Below are positions 1 to 8,222 of a DNA stretch of 41,865 nucleotides, in pieces. This DNA comes from an uncultured Pelagibacteraceae bacterium (lineage in GTDB: Bacteria; Pseudomonadota; Alphaproteobacteria; Pelagibacterales; Pelagibacteraceae): positions 1 to 41,865 of the forward strand of contig CABXYF010000006.1 of the NCBI GenBank assembly GCA_902516435.1, read 5' to 3'. Below the pieces are notes generated by a model. It was not told where the DNA came from. It searched no databases and saw nothing but the letters and a program-made list of their open reading frames with translations. The position numbers were made by a program, and so were the translations under genes. The first letter of the stretch is position 1. Every line of letters begins with the position of its first letter.

Positions 1-238
1 GATCAATATTTTCACTTCTAGAAGCAAGATATAACAATAAATCAGTTTCCTTTTTAAACTTAGTTTTTTTGTTCAAGATTAATCTTCTTATTTTTTCTGA
101 ATTTTGACTGCCACCTGGTTCTCTTAACTTAACAAAACTTATTTTTTTGTTTTTCAGGTGTTCTGCAACTACTGAAATGTGATGACTTTTACCACTTGCT
201 TCAACACCTTCAAAAACTATTATGGGTTTTTTAGACAT
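1..238 (-). CDS. tmk: Thymidylate kinase, N-terminal part (cut by window edge)
   Basis: The reverse strand from an ATG at 236-238 encodes about 79 residues before the window ends, so only the 5' part is present. The start reads MSKKPIIVFEGVEASGKS, a P-loop (EGVEASGKS) typical of dTMP kinases, followed by the REPGGS segment that binds dTMP. The enzyme phosphorylates dTMP to dTDP in the cytoplasm. Its ATG lies inside the end of the upstream carboxypeptidase gene (8 nt overlap), so the two are probably translationally coupled. The P-loop normally has a second Gly-Lys-Ser/Thr context identical to this. Identification is firm despite the truncation by the window. Confidence 0.93.
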   Translation of the reverse strand, partial: MSKKPIIVFEGVEASGKSHHISVVAEHLKNKKISFVKLREPGGSQNSEKIRRLILNKKTKFKKETDLLLYLASRSENID

Positions 239-1382
239 CGCCCCATATTAAATAGTTAATTGATTTCATCAATCTTGATAAAATATTTACCTTTTTAATA
301 TCTTTAATAGCTAGTAAGTCGTATTCACTAACTAATTCTTGATCATATACAACTCTCAATGTAGCTATTTTTTGATCTTTTTTTATAGGTGCCTCAACTG
401 GTCCATCATATTTAACTGAAACTTTAAGTAGCTTTTTTTTTGCTTTTTTAATTGTTTTATAAATATCTTGATTTGTATATGCTTCAACTGAATCTTCTTT
501 TCCAAGCCATACGTCAATTTTTTGAAAGGCAATTTTAGATTTTGTTATTTCAACTAAATCAAAGTTTGTTAAACCATAAGTTAAAAGTTTTGTACTTTCT
601 TTTGATCTTGAATTTTTTGTTTTAAATCCACTACCTACAGCTATTAATCTTCTGCCATTTCTATTTATCGATGATGCAAGAGAATATTTTTCTACCGCAA
701 GATAGCCAGTTTTAATTCCATCTGCTCCTAAATTTTTGTAAAGCAAAGGATTTCTATTTCCTTGGGTAATTGGATCCCCCCCTGTTCGATCCCATGTAAA
801 TTTTTTTTCTGCGAACATTTTGTAAAATTCAGGATGTTGTTCAATTAAATATCTAGACATAATCATTATATCTCTAACAGTTGAATAATTGTCAGGATCA
901 TTAATACCCGAAGAATTTGTGAAGTTAGTATTCTCCATACCAATTTCTCTTGCCTTGGCTGTCATAAGCAAAGCAAATTCTTCCTCGGTTCCCGCAATAC
1001 CCTCAGCGAGTGCTATACATGCATCATTTCCAGAAGCAACAATTATACCTTTTAGTAAATTTTCAACAGAAACTTGATCACCAACCATAATAAACATTGA
1101 GGAATAACCTGCCGTAGAAAGTCTCCAGGCTTTTTCAGAAATAATAAATTTTTCATCCATACTCAAATCACCAGATTTAATTAAATCAAATGCTATGATT
1201 GTGGTCATAATTTTTGTCATAGAAGCCGGATAAATAGATCTATCTGGCTCTTTTTCGTACAAAATTTCTCCAGAATAATAATCTTGAAGTATTGCCGTTC
1301 TTGCTTTTACGTCAAAATTAGCATTCGATATAGTAAATATAAAAAAGCTAAAAACAATATAAATGAATAACCTGCTAAACAT
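231..1382 (-). CDS. dacA: D-alanyl-D-alanine carboxypeptidase (penicillin-binding protein 5/6 family)
   Basis: This is a 383-residue periplasmic serine peptidase that trims the terminal D-Ala from peptidoglycan pentapeptides. An N-terminal hydrophobic segment (about residues 5-20) is a Sec signal peptide ending near Ser-Asn-Ala-Asn. The three active-site motifs of the family are present in order: SMTK at 54-57 (nucleophile Ser54), SGN at 117-119 and KTG at 224-226. The C-terminal part (about 270-360) fits the PBP5 C-terminal beta domain. It overlaps tmk downstream and the RlpA-like gene upstream by 8 nt each, giving one cell-wall operon. Length and motifs are normal for the family. Confidence 0.95.
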   Translation of the reverse strand: MFSRLFIYIVFSFFIFTISNANFDVKARTAILQDYYSGEILYEKEPDRSIYPASMTKIMTTIIAFDLIKSGDLSMDEKFIISEKAWRLSTAGYSSMFIMVGDQVSVENLLKGIIVASGNDACIALAEGIAGTEEEFALLMTAKAREIGMENTNFTNSSGINDPDNYSTVRDIMIMSRYLIEQHPEFYKMFAEKKFTWDRTGGDPITQGNRNPLLYKNLGADGIKTGYLAVEKYSLASSINRNGRRLIAVGSGFKTKNSRSKESTKLLTYGLTNFDLVEITKSKIAFQKIDVWLGKEDSVEAYTNQDIYKTIKKAKKKLLKVSVKYDGPVEAPIKKDQKIATLRVVYDQELVSEYDLLAIKDIKKVNILSRLMKSINYLIWGDV

Positions 1383-2136
1383 CTTTTAGTATTTCTAAAT
1401 TTTCAAATTCTAATAATTTAATTTTGTTAAATGACTTCTCAAGTTTTTTTATATCACTAAATGGACCTAATAATACCCTATATTTAGTCTGTGATAATTT
1501 TTTTATAATAGAATTTTTCAAATTTGTTTCTTTATTTATTCTTAAAATCATGTTCTCTGCAGAATCTTTATAATAAAAGTCAGCAATTTTAATGGAGTAT
1601 AAAAATTTCCGTTTTATAACTTTTTTCTTTAACTGTGAATTACTTCCTAAAATATCGATAACTATACCATCAACTGGAGCTTTTTGAGCTACATTTTTTT
1701 CTTCATCAAAGGTTTTTGCTTTTTTAGCAACAAACGTAGAATTTTGAGAAATAAGAATAAGATCAATATAGGGTTCATTAATGTCTAAATCTAATTCTTC
1801 TGCAATTCTTGTTGTTATTACCGAGTTATAAAAATCTGAAAAATTTATATTATTTGAGATTACTTCTGCAATAACAGTCTTATTGTTAACTGGATTCGTT
1901 AATTTAACAAAAGAATTCTTTTGAATTTTTTTATGAAATATCAAAAGTGATCTATTATCTAATTTTTTTGAAATTTGATTATCTCTCTTAAGTTTATCAT
2001 TATAAATTAGAGCAAAGCCCGTATTACTATATTTCTGATTTGAAATATAATTAATTGATTTTCCATTTTTATCAAATTGTTGGCATGAAGTTAAAAATAA
2101 ACTTATAATGATGATTATAAATTTATTGAATTTCAT
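1375..2136 (-). CDS. rlpA: RlpA-like lipoprotein with C-terminal SPOR-like region
   Basis: The 253-residue protein begins with a lipoprotein signal (hydrophobic 6-15, lipobox LTSC with Cys18). Residues about 38-112 resemble the double-psi beta-barrel domain of RlpA, a septal lytic transglycosylase: FHKKIQKNSFVKLTN followed by a VIAEV strand. The C-terminal 70 residues (ending in YRVLLGPFSDIKKLEKSFNKI) look like a SPOR domain that binds denuded glycan at the septum. The His of the RlpA catalytic pair is present (His68), but the position of the catalytic Asp reads Asn95 (SNNINF where RlpA has NDRGPF). It may therefore bind rather than cleave glycan. Its place between dacA and mltB supports a cell-wall role. 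Confidence 0.75.
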   Translation of the reverse strand: MKFNKFIIIIISLFLTSCQQFDKNGKSINYISNQKYSNTGFALIYNDKLKRDNQISKKLDNRSLLIFHKKIQKNSFVKLTNPVNNKTVIAEVISNNINFSDFYNSVITTRIAEELDLDINEPYIDLILISQNSTFVAKKAKTFDEEKNVAQKAPVDGIVIDILGSNSQLKKKVIKRKFLYSIKIADFYYKDSAENMILRINKETNLKNSIIKKLSQTKYRVLLGPFSDIKKLEKSFNKIKLLEFENLEILKDV

Positions 2137-3127
2137 TTTTAAATTTATCTTTTAAAGTACATACTGCTAGAGCAAATCTTAACGATCTATTCCATTGCAG
2201 TATTATTTCATAATTATCAAATACTATAAAGGCTGGATTCAATGTATCTGCATCAGGAATTATATCTTTATCGGGTGTAATTATTGCAGTTTCTAGTTTG
2301 TCATATTTAGGATCAATATTCTCAGCATTAATAATAAAGTTTTTAAAGTATTTTAATTCCATTTTATTATGTAGTTTTTTTGCAGACACGTTTAAATATT
2401 TCTTTGGTATTTCATTAGATAGATTAATCCTATAAAAACATGGTTGATTTGATAACCATCCAATTTGGTTAAGATAATTTGCAGCAGATGCATAAGCATC
2501 TATATTGCTTTTTAAATTAATAGAACCATTCTCATCATAATCAATTGCATAGTTCATCATGGTAGAGGGCATAAATTGAAAAAAACCAAATGCGCCAGCC
2601 CATGATCCGTAAAGTGTTTCATAATCAACTTGCTTATTTTCAATCAGATCTAAAAGGATCAGTAATTCTTTTGTAAAAAATTCAGATCTTCTCTTATCAA
2701 AACTCAATGTAGCTAAAGATGATAAAATATCCATTTTTCCGACATAAGTTCCAAAATTTGTTTCAATACCCATTAAAGATAGAAGCAATTCTTTTTCAAT
2801 ACTAAATTTCTCTTCAATTGATTTTATTAAATTAAGATTTTGATTATAAAAATTAGTTCCTTTAATAACTTTTTTATTAGACGTACGTTTATTAATATAT
2901 GTTTTTGTATCTTCATAAAATTCTGGTTGAAACCTATCGTATTTTATGACGTTGGGTAAAAATTTTGTATTTGACATTACGAGTTCAAATGTATCTTCGG
3001 AAATATTATTATTTAAAGCAATTATTTTAAAATTTTTTTTCCACTTTTCAAATTCTAAATTAATGTCAGCAAAAACATTGAAACTGCTAAAAAATAAAAT
3101 AATTAATAAAAATTTAATTAGTTTCAT
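2123..3127 (-). CDS. mltB: Lytic murein transglycosylase, MltB type
   Basis: This 334-residue protein should cleave the MurNAc-GlcNAc bond of peptidoglycan with 1,6-anhydro product formation. It has a Sec signal peptide (hydrophobic 4-20, ending VFA). The MltB/SLT_2 hallmarks are the catalytic Glu122 in MGIETNFGTY and the SWAGAFGFFQFMPST block at 175-189, followed by a DENGS calcium-loop-like segment. There is no lipobox cysteine at the signal end, so it is probably soluble in the periplasm. It overlaps the RlpA-like gene by 14 nt and rarD by 14 nt, which suggests co-translation. Confidence 0.93.
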   Translation of the reverse strand: MKLIKFLLIILFFSSFNVFADINLEFEKWKKNFKIIALNNNISEDTFELVMSNTKFLPNVIKYDRFQPEFYEDTKTYINKRTSNKKVIKGTNFYNQNLNLIKSIEEKFSIEKELLLSLMGIETNFGTYVGKMDILSSLATLSFDKRRSEFFTKELLILLDLIENKQVDYETLYGSWAGAFGFFQFMPSTMMNYAIDYDENGSINLKSNIDAYASAANYLNQIGWLSNQPCFYRINLSNEIPKKYLNVSAKKLHNKMELKYFKNFIINAENIDPKYDKLETAIITPDKDIIPDADTLNPAFIVFDNYEIILQWNRSLRFALAVCTLKDKFKNEIQ

Positions 3128-3992
3128 GTAAGTCCTTTAAATATATAATTACAGCAATCCAAATAAAAATAAAACTAACTAATTTATCAATTGTGAAAAT
3201 CTCATCGTAATAAAAAAAACCTAGTAAAAATTGTAAAGTTGGGGTTATATAAAAGATCATGCCTGTTGCACCTAGCCCACATAATTCAACTCCTCGCACA
3301 TATAAAAATAAAGGTATTACTGTCATTGGACCTGCCAAAAAAATGAATAACATCATCGGAGGATCAGAAAGTTTAAAGTCATTAAAACCATTAATTGTAA
3401 TTAAATAAAATGCGATTATAGCAAAAGGTAAAATAAAAATACTTTCAATTAATAAACCAACATCTGTATCAACATTAATTTTTTTTCTTATAAGATTATA
3501 TAAGGCCCAACTAATTGCTACAATTAATCCAATCCATGGTAGAGATTGATAGCTCATAATTATTAAATACAGAATAGAAGAGATTACTAAAAAAATAGAA
3601 AAAATTCTTTTTTTGTTAAGAACCTCTTTAAAAAAAAGGAAACCCAGCATCACGCTAAGTATTGGCATTATAAAATAACCAAAACTTGCATCAATTATTC
3701 TGTTTGTTGCTATTGCGTATATCCATGCAGCCCAATTAGTAAATATTAATAAGCCTGAAAAAAATAAATAAGCTAAATTTTTTTTAATCTTAATTATTTT
3801 AAAAAAAACATGCCATTTTGAAAATAAGAATGTAGTTATTATTAATGTTAATGTTGTCCATAGACAACGATGAACTACCAACTCTATATGACCGATAAAA
3901 GTTATATACTTAAAATAGATGACTCCAAAAAAACCCCACCAAAAAGAGCCAAAACCAGCTAGCGCCAATCCTTTATTAAATTCATTATTCAT
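3114..3992 (-). CDS. rarD: RarD-type EamA transporter
   Basis: This 292-residue integral membrane protein has about ten hydrophobic segments in the two-fold EamA (DMT superfamily) arrangement. The start, GLALAGFGSFWWGFFGVIYFKY, and the HRCLWT and LIRKK segments resemble the RarD subfamily. The substrate of RarD is not established; family members export small metabolites. It is the first gene of the minus-strand cell-wall run and overlaps mltB by 14 nt. It starts at an ATG about 86 nt from the divergent tRNA-Ser gene, so its promoter probably lies in that AT-rich gap. Confidence 0.85.
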   Translation of the reverse strand: MNNEFNKGLALAGFGSFWWGFFGVIYFKYITFIGHIELVVHRCLWTTLTLIITTFLFSKWHVFFKIIKIKKNLAYLFFSGLLIFTNWAAWIYAIATNRIIDASFGYFIMPILSVMLGFLFFKEVLNKKRIFSIFLVISSILYLIIMSYQSLPWIGLIVAISWALYNLIRKKINVDTDVGLLIESIFILPFAIIAFYLITINGFNDFKLSDPPMMLFIFLAGPMTVIPLFLYVRGVELCGLGATGMIFYITPTLQFLLGFFYYDEIFTIDKLVSFIFIWIAVIIYLKDLHETN

Positions 3993-4055
3993 TAGATAAA
4001 ATGGAATTTGTCGTTATTGGTTTTAATAGACTATTTTTAGGTTGAATTAAATAAT

Positions 4056-4067
4056 TATAATTATAAA
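4056..4067 (+). promoter_or_regulatory. Candidate -10 element of tRNA-Ser
   Basis: Two overlapping -10-like hexamers, TATAAT (4056-4061) and TATAAA (4062-4067), sit 12-17 nt before the mature 5' end of tRNA-Ser. This is the distance expected for a short 5' leader. I see no convincing -35 hexamer at 16-18 nt spacing. Confidence 0.35.
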
Positions 4068-4078
4068 ACCATGGCCAA

Positions 4079-4168
4079 GGAGAGATGGCTGAGCGGTTGA
4101 AAGCACCGGTCTTGAAAACCGGCAAAGGGGCAACTCTTTCCTGGGTTCGAATCCCAGTCTCTCCGCCA
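4079..4168 (+). tRNA. tRNA-Ser(TGA)
   Basis: This is a 90-nt class II tRNA. The acceptor GGAGAGA (4079-4085) pairs with TCTCTCC (4158-4164), followed by discriminator G and an encoded CCA. The anticodon stem CCGGT/ACCGG closes the loop CTTGAAA, with anticodon TGA at 4113-4115, which reads UCA-type serine codons. A long variable arm precedes the T arm CTGGG/CCCAG with TTCGAAT loop. It sits between rarD and sdhE with no sign of an integrated element at its 3' end. Confidence 0.97.
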
Positions 4169-4172
4169 TACT

Positions 4173-4430
4173 TTAGTATTTGAAATTTTTAAAAAGTAAA
4201 TTTACTTTATTGTTCTCTATCTCAAAATCAGTTTTAGCACCTGTATAATAATTATATAAATTCGTATCGTCTATATTAAGTAATTTTTCTAAATCAAATA
4301 ATTCTTCATAATTTAAATCATTAATATTTTTTTTTGTAAAAGTGCCTAAAAGTTTATCCATCTCTTTTGTTCCACGATAATTTGATCTGTAAATAATTTT
4401 TTTTTTTAATTGGTCTATGTTGATTGACAT
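4173..4430 (-). CDS. sdhE: FAD assembly factor SdhE
   Basis: This 85-residue cytoplasmic protein matches the SdhE (DUF339/YgfY) family, which promotes covalent attachment of FAD to the succinate dehydrogenase flavoprotein. The family signature RSxYRGxKExDxLLG is visible at about residues 15-29, including the functionally important RGxxE (RGTKE). The length is typical. It is divergent from recG with only 22 nt between the starts, an arrangement shared with other alphaproteobacteria, and its 3' end lies 4 nt from the end of tRNA-Ser. Confidence 0.9.
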   Translation of the reverse strand: MSINIDQLKKKIIYRSNYRGTKEMDKLLGTFTKKNINDLNYEELFDLEKLLNIDDTNLYNYYTGAKTDFEIENNKVNLLFKNFKY

Positions 4431-4452
4431 AATTAGAATATATTAATTAATT

Positions 4453-6504
4453 ATGAGCATTAAAAGTAATTATAAATATTTATTATCAGATTTAACAGCA
4501 TTAAAAGGTGTTGGAGTAAAGACGACAAATCTACTTAAAAAGAAAAATATTAATAATTTATTAGATCTTCTTTGGAAACTACCAAAGTCTTTTACAGATA
4601 GAAGTTTATCATCAAAAATAATAGATCTAAAAATCGGTGAGAATCAAACAATTACAGTTATACCTCAAAAATATCAATTTCCACGAATAAGAAACTTGCC
4701 GAATAGAGTTATTTGCTCAGATGAAACAGGACAATTAGACTGTGTTTTTTTTAATAGTTATGAAGGATATATAAAAAAAATACTTCCATTAGGAAAGGAA
4801 ATAACGATTAGTGGGAAAATAAGTTATTTTAAAAACAAATATCAATTAACGAACCCAAAATATATTTCTGAAGACTCATCTCTAATTAAAAAAGTTCATA
4901 ACAAGTATTCTTTAACAGAAGGCATATCTGAAAAAGTTTATAATAAAATTATTAACCAAATAATTAAAAAATTACCAGAATTAAAAGAATGGCACTCTGA
5001 CGAAATTATGAAAAAATTTGGGAATTTGAGTTGGAATGACTCAATTATAAAACTTCATAAACCAGAAAATATTGGTAAATATAAAGACAACTTTTATCAA
5101 AGACTAGCTTATGACGAAATATTTTCAACCTTTCTAGTAAATTCTGAAATAAGAAAAAAAATTAAGAAAATAAAAAAAAAAGGAAAAAAAATTAATATAA
5201 ATTTACAAAATTCTTTAATAAATAAATTAAGCTTTACACTAACAAATGATCAGTTTAAATCATTAAACCAGATAAACAAAGATTTAAACTCATCAACAAA
5301 AATGTTTAGACTTTTACAGGGTGACGTCGGTAGCGGTAAAACAATTATTGCACTTTTATCAGCATATAATACGATAAACTCAGGTTACCAAGTAGCGTTT
5401 ATGGCACCTACAGAAATATTAGCTCGACAACATTACAATTTAGCAAAAAAAATTTTTCCTAAAAATAAAATAGTAGAACTTATTTCGGGAAAATCTGATT
5501 ACAAAAATAAAAAAAAAATTTTAGATAAGTTGGAAAATAATCAAATAGATATAATTTTTGGAACACATGCAATTTTTCAAAAAAAAGTAAACTATAAGAA
5601 GCTTGGGTTAATCATTATTGATGAACAGCATAAGTTTGGCGTCAATCAAAGAAAAAAGCTTTCTGATAAAGGTGGCAATGATTGCGATGTTTTGTTAATG
5701 ACAGCCACACCAATACCCAGAACTTTAACTATGACAATTTATGGTGATATGGATCTATCAATAATCAAAGAAAAGCCTAAATCTCGAAAGCCAATTAAAA
5801 CTTATAGTAAATTAGAGAGTAAAATTAGTGATATTATTAAATTTATAAAAAAGGAAATCAATTCTGGAAATCAAATTTTTTGGGTATGTCCTTTAATAGA
5901 AGAGTCAAAAAAAATTGATCATACGTCTGCTGTTAAAAAATTTAAATTTTTAAAAGAATTATTTCCAAATCAAGTCCTTTTGTTACATGGAAAAACTGAT
6001 ATGAGTGAAAAAGAAAGAATACTAAATGATTTTCAAAAAAATAAATTTAAAATTCTTGTTTCAACTACAATTATTGAGGTAGGAATAGACTTTCCAAATG
6101 CAAATATAATTATTATTGAAAACGCAAATAAGTTTGGCTTATCTCAACTACATCAACTAAGAGGACGTGTTGGTCGAGGACATAAAGAATCTTCATGTAT
6201 TTTGATGTTTAAATCTAATTTGTCAGAAAATGCAAAAAAAAGAATTAATATATTAAAACAAAGCAATGATGGTTTTTTAATTTCTGAGGAAGATATGAAG
6301 CTTAGAGGATTTGGAGATATACTTGGATTTAAGCAGAGTGGTATAAAAAATTTTAAATTGGCTGATCCTATACATAACAGTGATCTCTTTTTACTTGCCG
6401 AGAATGAAATGAAGAGAATTGAAAATTCTAATGAGGATATTAGCAAATTTAAACCTTTGATAAAACTTTATGATAGAGCAGATATAATCAATGATATTGC
6501 TTAA
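4453..6504 (+). CDS. recG: ATP-dependent DNA helicase RecG
   Basis: This 683-residue protein is the branched-DNA translocase that regresses stalled forks and unwinds recombination intermediates. The N-terminal wedge/OB domain covers about 55-145. The helicase core shows Walker A GDVGSGKT (290-297), APTEILARQH motif Ia, the DEQH box (390-393), TATPIPRT motif III and the RGRVGRG motif VI. The length is close to that of E. coli RecG (about 690). The start ATG gives MSIKSNYKYLLSDL, followed by the LKGVG helix-hairpin segment expected at the N-terminus. It converges on the DUF502 gene with a 4 nt overlap of the stop codons. Confidence 0.97.
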   Translation: MSIKSNYKYLLSDLTALKGVGVKTTNLLKKKNINNLLDLLWKLPKSFTDRSLSSKIIDLKIGENQTITVIPQKYQFPRIRNLPNRVICSDETGQLDCVFFNSYEGYIKKILPLGKEITISGKISYFKNKYQLTNPKYISEDSSLIKKVHNKYSLTEGISEKVYNKIINQIIKKLPELKEWHSDEIMKKFGNLSWNDSIIKLHKPENIGKYKDNFYQRLAYDEIFSTFLVNSEIRKKIKKIKKKGKKININLQNSLINKLSFTLTNDQFKSLNQINKDLNSSTKMFRLLQGDVGSGKTIIALLSAYNTINSGYQVAFMAPTEILARQHYNLAKKIFPKNKIVELISGKSDYKNKKKILDKLENNQIDIIFGTHAIFQKKVNYKKLGLIIIDEQHKFGVNQRKKLSDKGGNDCDVLLMTATPIPRTLTMTIYGDMDLSIIKEKPKSRKPIKTYSKLESKISDIIKFIKKEINSGNQIFWVCPLIEESKKIDHTSAVKKFKFLKELFPNQVLLLHGKTDMSEKERILNDFQKNKFKILVSTTIIEVGIDFPNANIIIIENANKFGLSQLHQLRGRVGRGHKESSCILMFKSNLSENAKKRINILKQSNDGFLISEEDMKLRGFGDILGFKQSGIKNFKLADPIHNSDLFLLAENEMKRIENSNEDISKFKPLIKLYDRADIINDIA

Positions 6505-7115
6505 GATTTCGAAGAAGTTCCAGCAGACACTATAAATTTAGAAGCTTCTTCAAATGTCATATTTAAATAAATAACATCCTCTACTGGAAACATTAATAAA
6601 AAACCACTTGTAGGATTTGGAGTTGTGGGAACAAACACATTAACTAGTTTTTTATTAGTTTTTTGAGCCATTTCTCCGGTATTTTCTTTAGTAGCAAAAC
6701 CTACAGCCCAAACTCCTTTTCGAGGATACTCAATTAACACTACGCTTTTTTGACTATCATCTTTTTTAGAAAATGTTTCTGTCATTTGAACTATTGCTGA
6801 ATAAACAGTTCTTAAAAAAGGAATTCTCTTAAATAAATCATCAATTAATTTTAGAATTCTTCTTCCAAAAAAAGATAGCGATAAACCACCTACAAAAGTG
6901 ATAAAAATAATTGAAATTATTATTTCAACACCAGGTACATTGAATGGCAAATAGCTATTTGGATTAATATTTGATGGAATTAAATTCGATGAAATACCTA
7001 TAAGAATTTTACTAAGGTATAAAGTAAACCCAATGGGTATTAATACAACCACACCAGTTATAAAATAATTTCTTAATGTGAGTGAAAAAGATTTTTTAGG
7101 ATTTTTTTTAGCCAT
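6501..7115 (-). CDS. DUF502 family membrane protein
   Basis: This 204-residue protein has two transmembrane segments (about 17-37 and 55-80) and then a soluble region with the signature GLSLSFFGRRILKLIDDLFKRIPFLRTVYSAIVQ and PNPTSGFLL. These match the DUF502 family, found next to recG in many alphaproteobacteria and, in plants, as the LIKE COV protein family. Its biochemical role is unknown. It converges with recG and is preceded by a short intergenic region that may encode a microprotein. Confidence 0.82.
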   Translation of the reverse strand: MAKKNPKKSFSLTLRNYFITGVVVLIPIGFTLYLSKILIGISSNLIPSNINPNSYLPFNVPGVEIIISIIFITFVGGLSLSFFGRRILKLIDDLFKRIPFLRTVYSAIVQMTETFSKKDDSQKSVVLIEYPRKGVWAVGFATKENTGEMAQKTNKKLVNVFVPTTPNPTSGFLLMFPVEDVIYLNMTFEEASKFIVSAGTSSKS

Positions 7116-7120
7116 ATTAT

Positions 7121-7198
7121 TTAATTATAACTTGCGTAAATAACAAAAATAATTGCAATGATAAATAAAACAACTAAAATTTTATTATTAAGATTCAT
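7121..7198 (-). CDS. Possible 25-residue single-pass membrane microprotein
   Basis: An ATG at 7196-7198 opens a 25-codon frame ending in TAA at 7121-7123. It encodes MNLNNKILVV, then a strongly hydrophobic run (ILVVLFIIAIIFVIYA) and a short polar tail (SYN). The profile is that of a small one-helix membrane protein. It ends 5 nt before the start of the DUF502 gene, so both could be on one transcript. I see no Shine-Dalgarno sequence, but few genes in this window have one. AT-rich DNA readily gives hydrophobic frames by chance, so this remains tentative. Confidence 0.3.
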   Translation of the reverse strand: MNLNNKILVVLFIIAIIFVIYASYN

Positions 7199-7229
7199 AA
7201 TATTTTAGTATTATCAATTTTATACACTT

Positions 7230-8054
7230 ATGAATAGAAGAAAATTTTTATCTTATGTTGGTTGTAGCTGTTGTGGATATTTGTTGCCATCTTGCACTAC
7301 AGCACCAATTACAGAGAGAAAACAATTGAAATTAGTTTCCGAAAGGAAACTAAATGCTCAAGCGGCAATGATTTATGAAAAAGTTAAAGAAAAAGAAAAA
7401 ATGAGTGATGACACAAAAACACTTGGTCAAATTAAGGAGATTGGAAGAAAAATGGAAAATTCTATATCTGAATATTTTGATAGAGAAGGTTTAAATGATC
7501 CTACTGCTAATTTTGACTGGGAATATATTTTAATTGAGAAGAAGAAGGTCAGAAATGCATGGTGTATGCCTGGTGGAAAGATTGCTGTGTATACCGGTAT
7601 TCTTGAGGCAACAAAAAATGAAGATGGTTTAGCTGCTGTAATGGGTCATGAGATAGCTCATGCAGTTGCAAAACATTCGGTTGAAAGAGCTAGTAGAGGA
7701 ACTTTATTAAATGTAGGTACAAGAATAATTGATATTGCTTCTGGAGGTGTGCTTTCAGATATTAACAGAAGTACAGGTATGAATACTGTAGGTTTATTGG
7801 CTCAATTAGGAATTTTAAATCCTTTTAATAGAAAGCAAGAAAGTGAAGCTGACTATTTGGGTATGATATTTTCATCTTTATCTGGCTATGATATAAGGGA
7901 AACAGTTAAAATTTGGGAAAGAATGAAAAAGCTTAACAAAGGTAAGGAGCCGCCTGAATTCATGAGTACTCACCCATCATCTGATAATAGAATAAAAGAT
8001 TTAAATGAAAAAATGAACGAAGTTATTTTAGATTATCCTCCAATAACAATTTAA
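7230..8054 (+). CDS. M48 family metallopeptidase, exported lipoprotein
   Basis: This 274-residue predicted zinc protease resembles the LoiP/YcaL group of periplasmic M48 enzymes that act in outer-membrane protein quality control. The zinc site is GHEIAH (His140, Glu141, His144), with third ligand Glu204 in ESEAD. The N-terminus combines an NRRKFL twin-arginine-like motif (residues 2-7) with a lipobox LLPSC (Cys22), so it may be a Tat-exported lipoprotein. The TatABC genes lie in this same window. Its start is about 30 nt from the candidate microprotein on the other strand, so a shared promoter region is likely. Confidence 0.9.
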   Translation: MNRRKFLSYVGCSCCGYLLPSCTTAPITERKQLKLVSERKLNAQAAMIYEKVKEKEKMSDDTKTLGQIKEIGRKMENSISEYFDREGLNDPTANFDWEYILIEKKKVRNAWCMPGGKIAVYTGILEATKNEDGLAAVMGHEIAHAVAKHSVERASRGTLLNVGTRIIDIASGGVLSDINRSTGMNTVGLLAQLGILNPFNRKQESEADYLGMIFSSLSGYDIRETVKIWERMKKLNKGKEPPEFMSTHPSSDNRIKDLNEKMNEVILDYPPITI

Positions 8055-8062
8055 TTAAATTG

Positions 8063-8138
<76 letters not shown>

Positions 8139-8141
8139 CCA

Positions 8142-8162
8142 ATTTATTCAAACTGAATAAAT
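8142..8162 (-). other. Perfect 9-bp hairpin just 5' of tRNA-Lys
   Basis: ATTTATTCA (8142-8150) and TGAATAAAT (8154-8162) form a perfect 9-bp stem with a 3-nt loop, 4 nt from the mature 5' end of tRNA-Lys. There is no T-run after it in the minus direction, so it does not look like a standard terminator. It could be a processing site in the tRNA precursor or the end of the tgt transcript. The remaining part of the 8163-8222 gap has a weaker imperfect inverted repeat near 8186-8220. Confidence 0.5.
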
Positions 8163-8222
8163 GTTATATATAGATTTATTTTACTTTTTCAAATATCAAT
8201 TTTAGTAAATATTGAAAAGTTA

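Noticed and set aside
4079-4168. tRNA-Ser as an attachment site for a mobile element.
   Set aside because: No integrase, no repeated tRNA 3' end and only housekeeping genes follow within the window.
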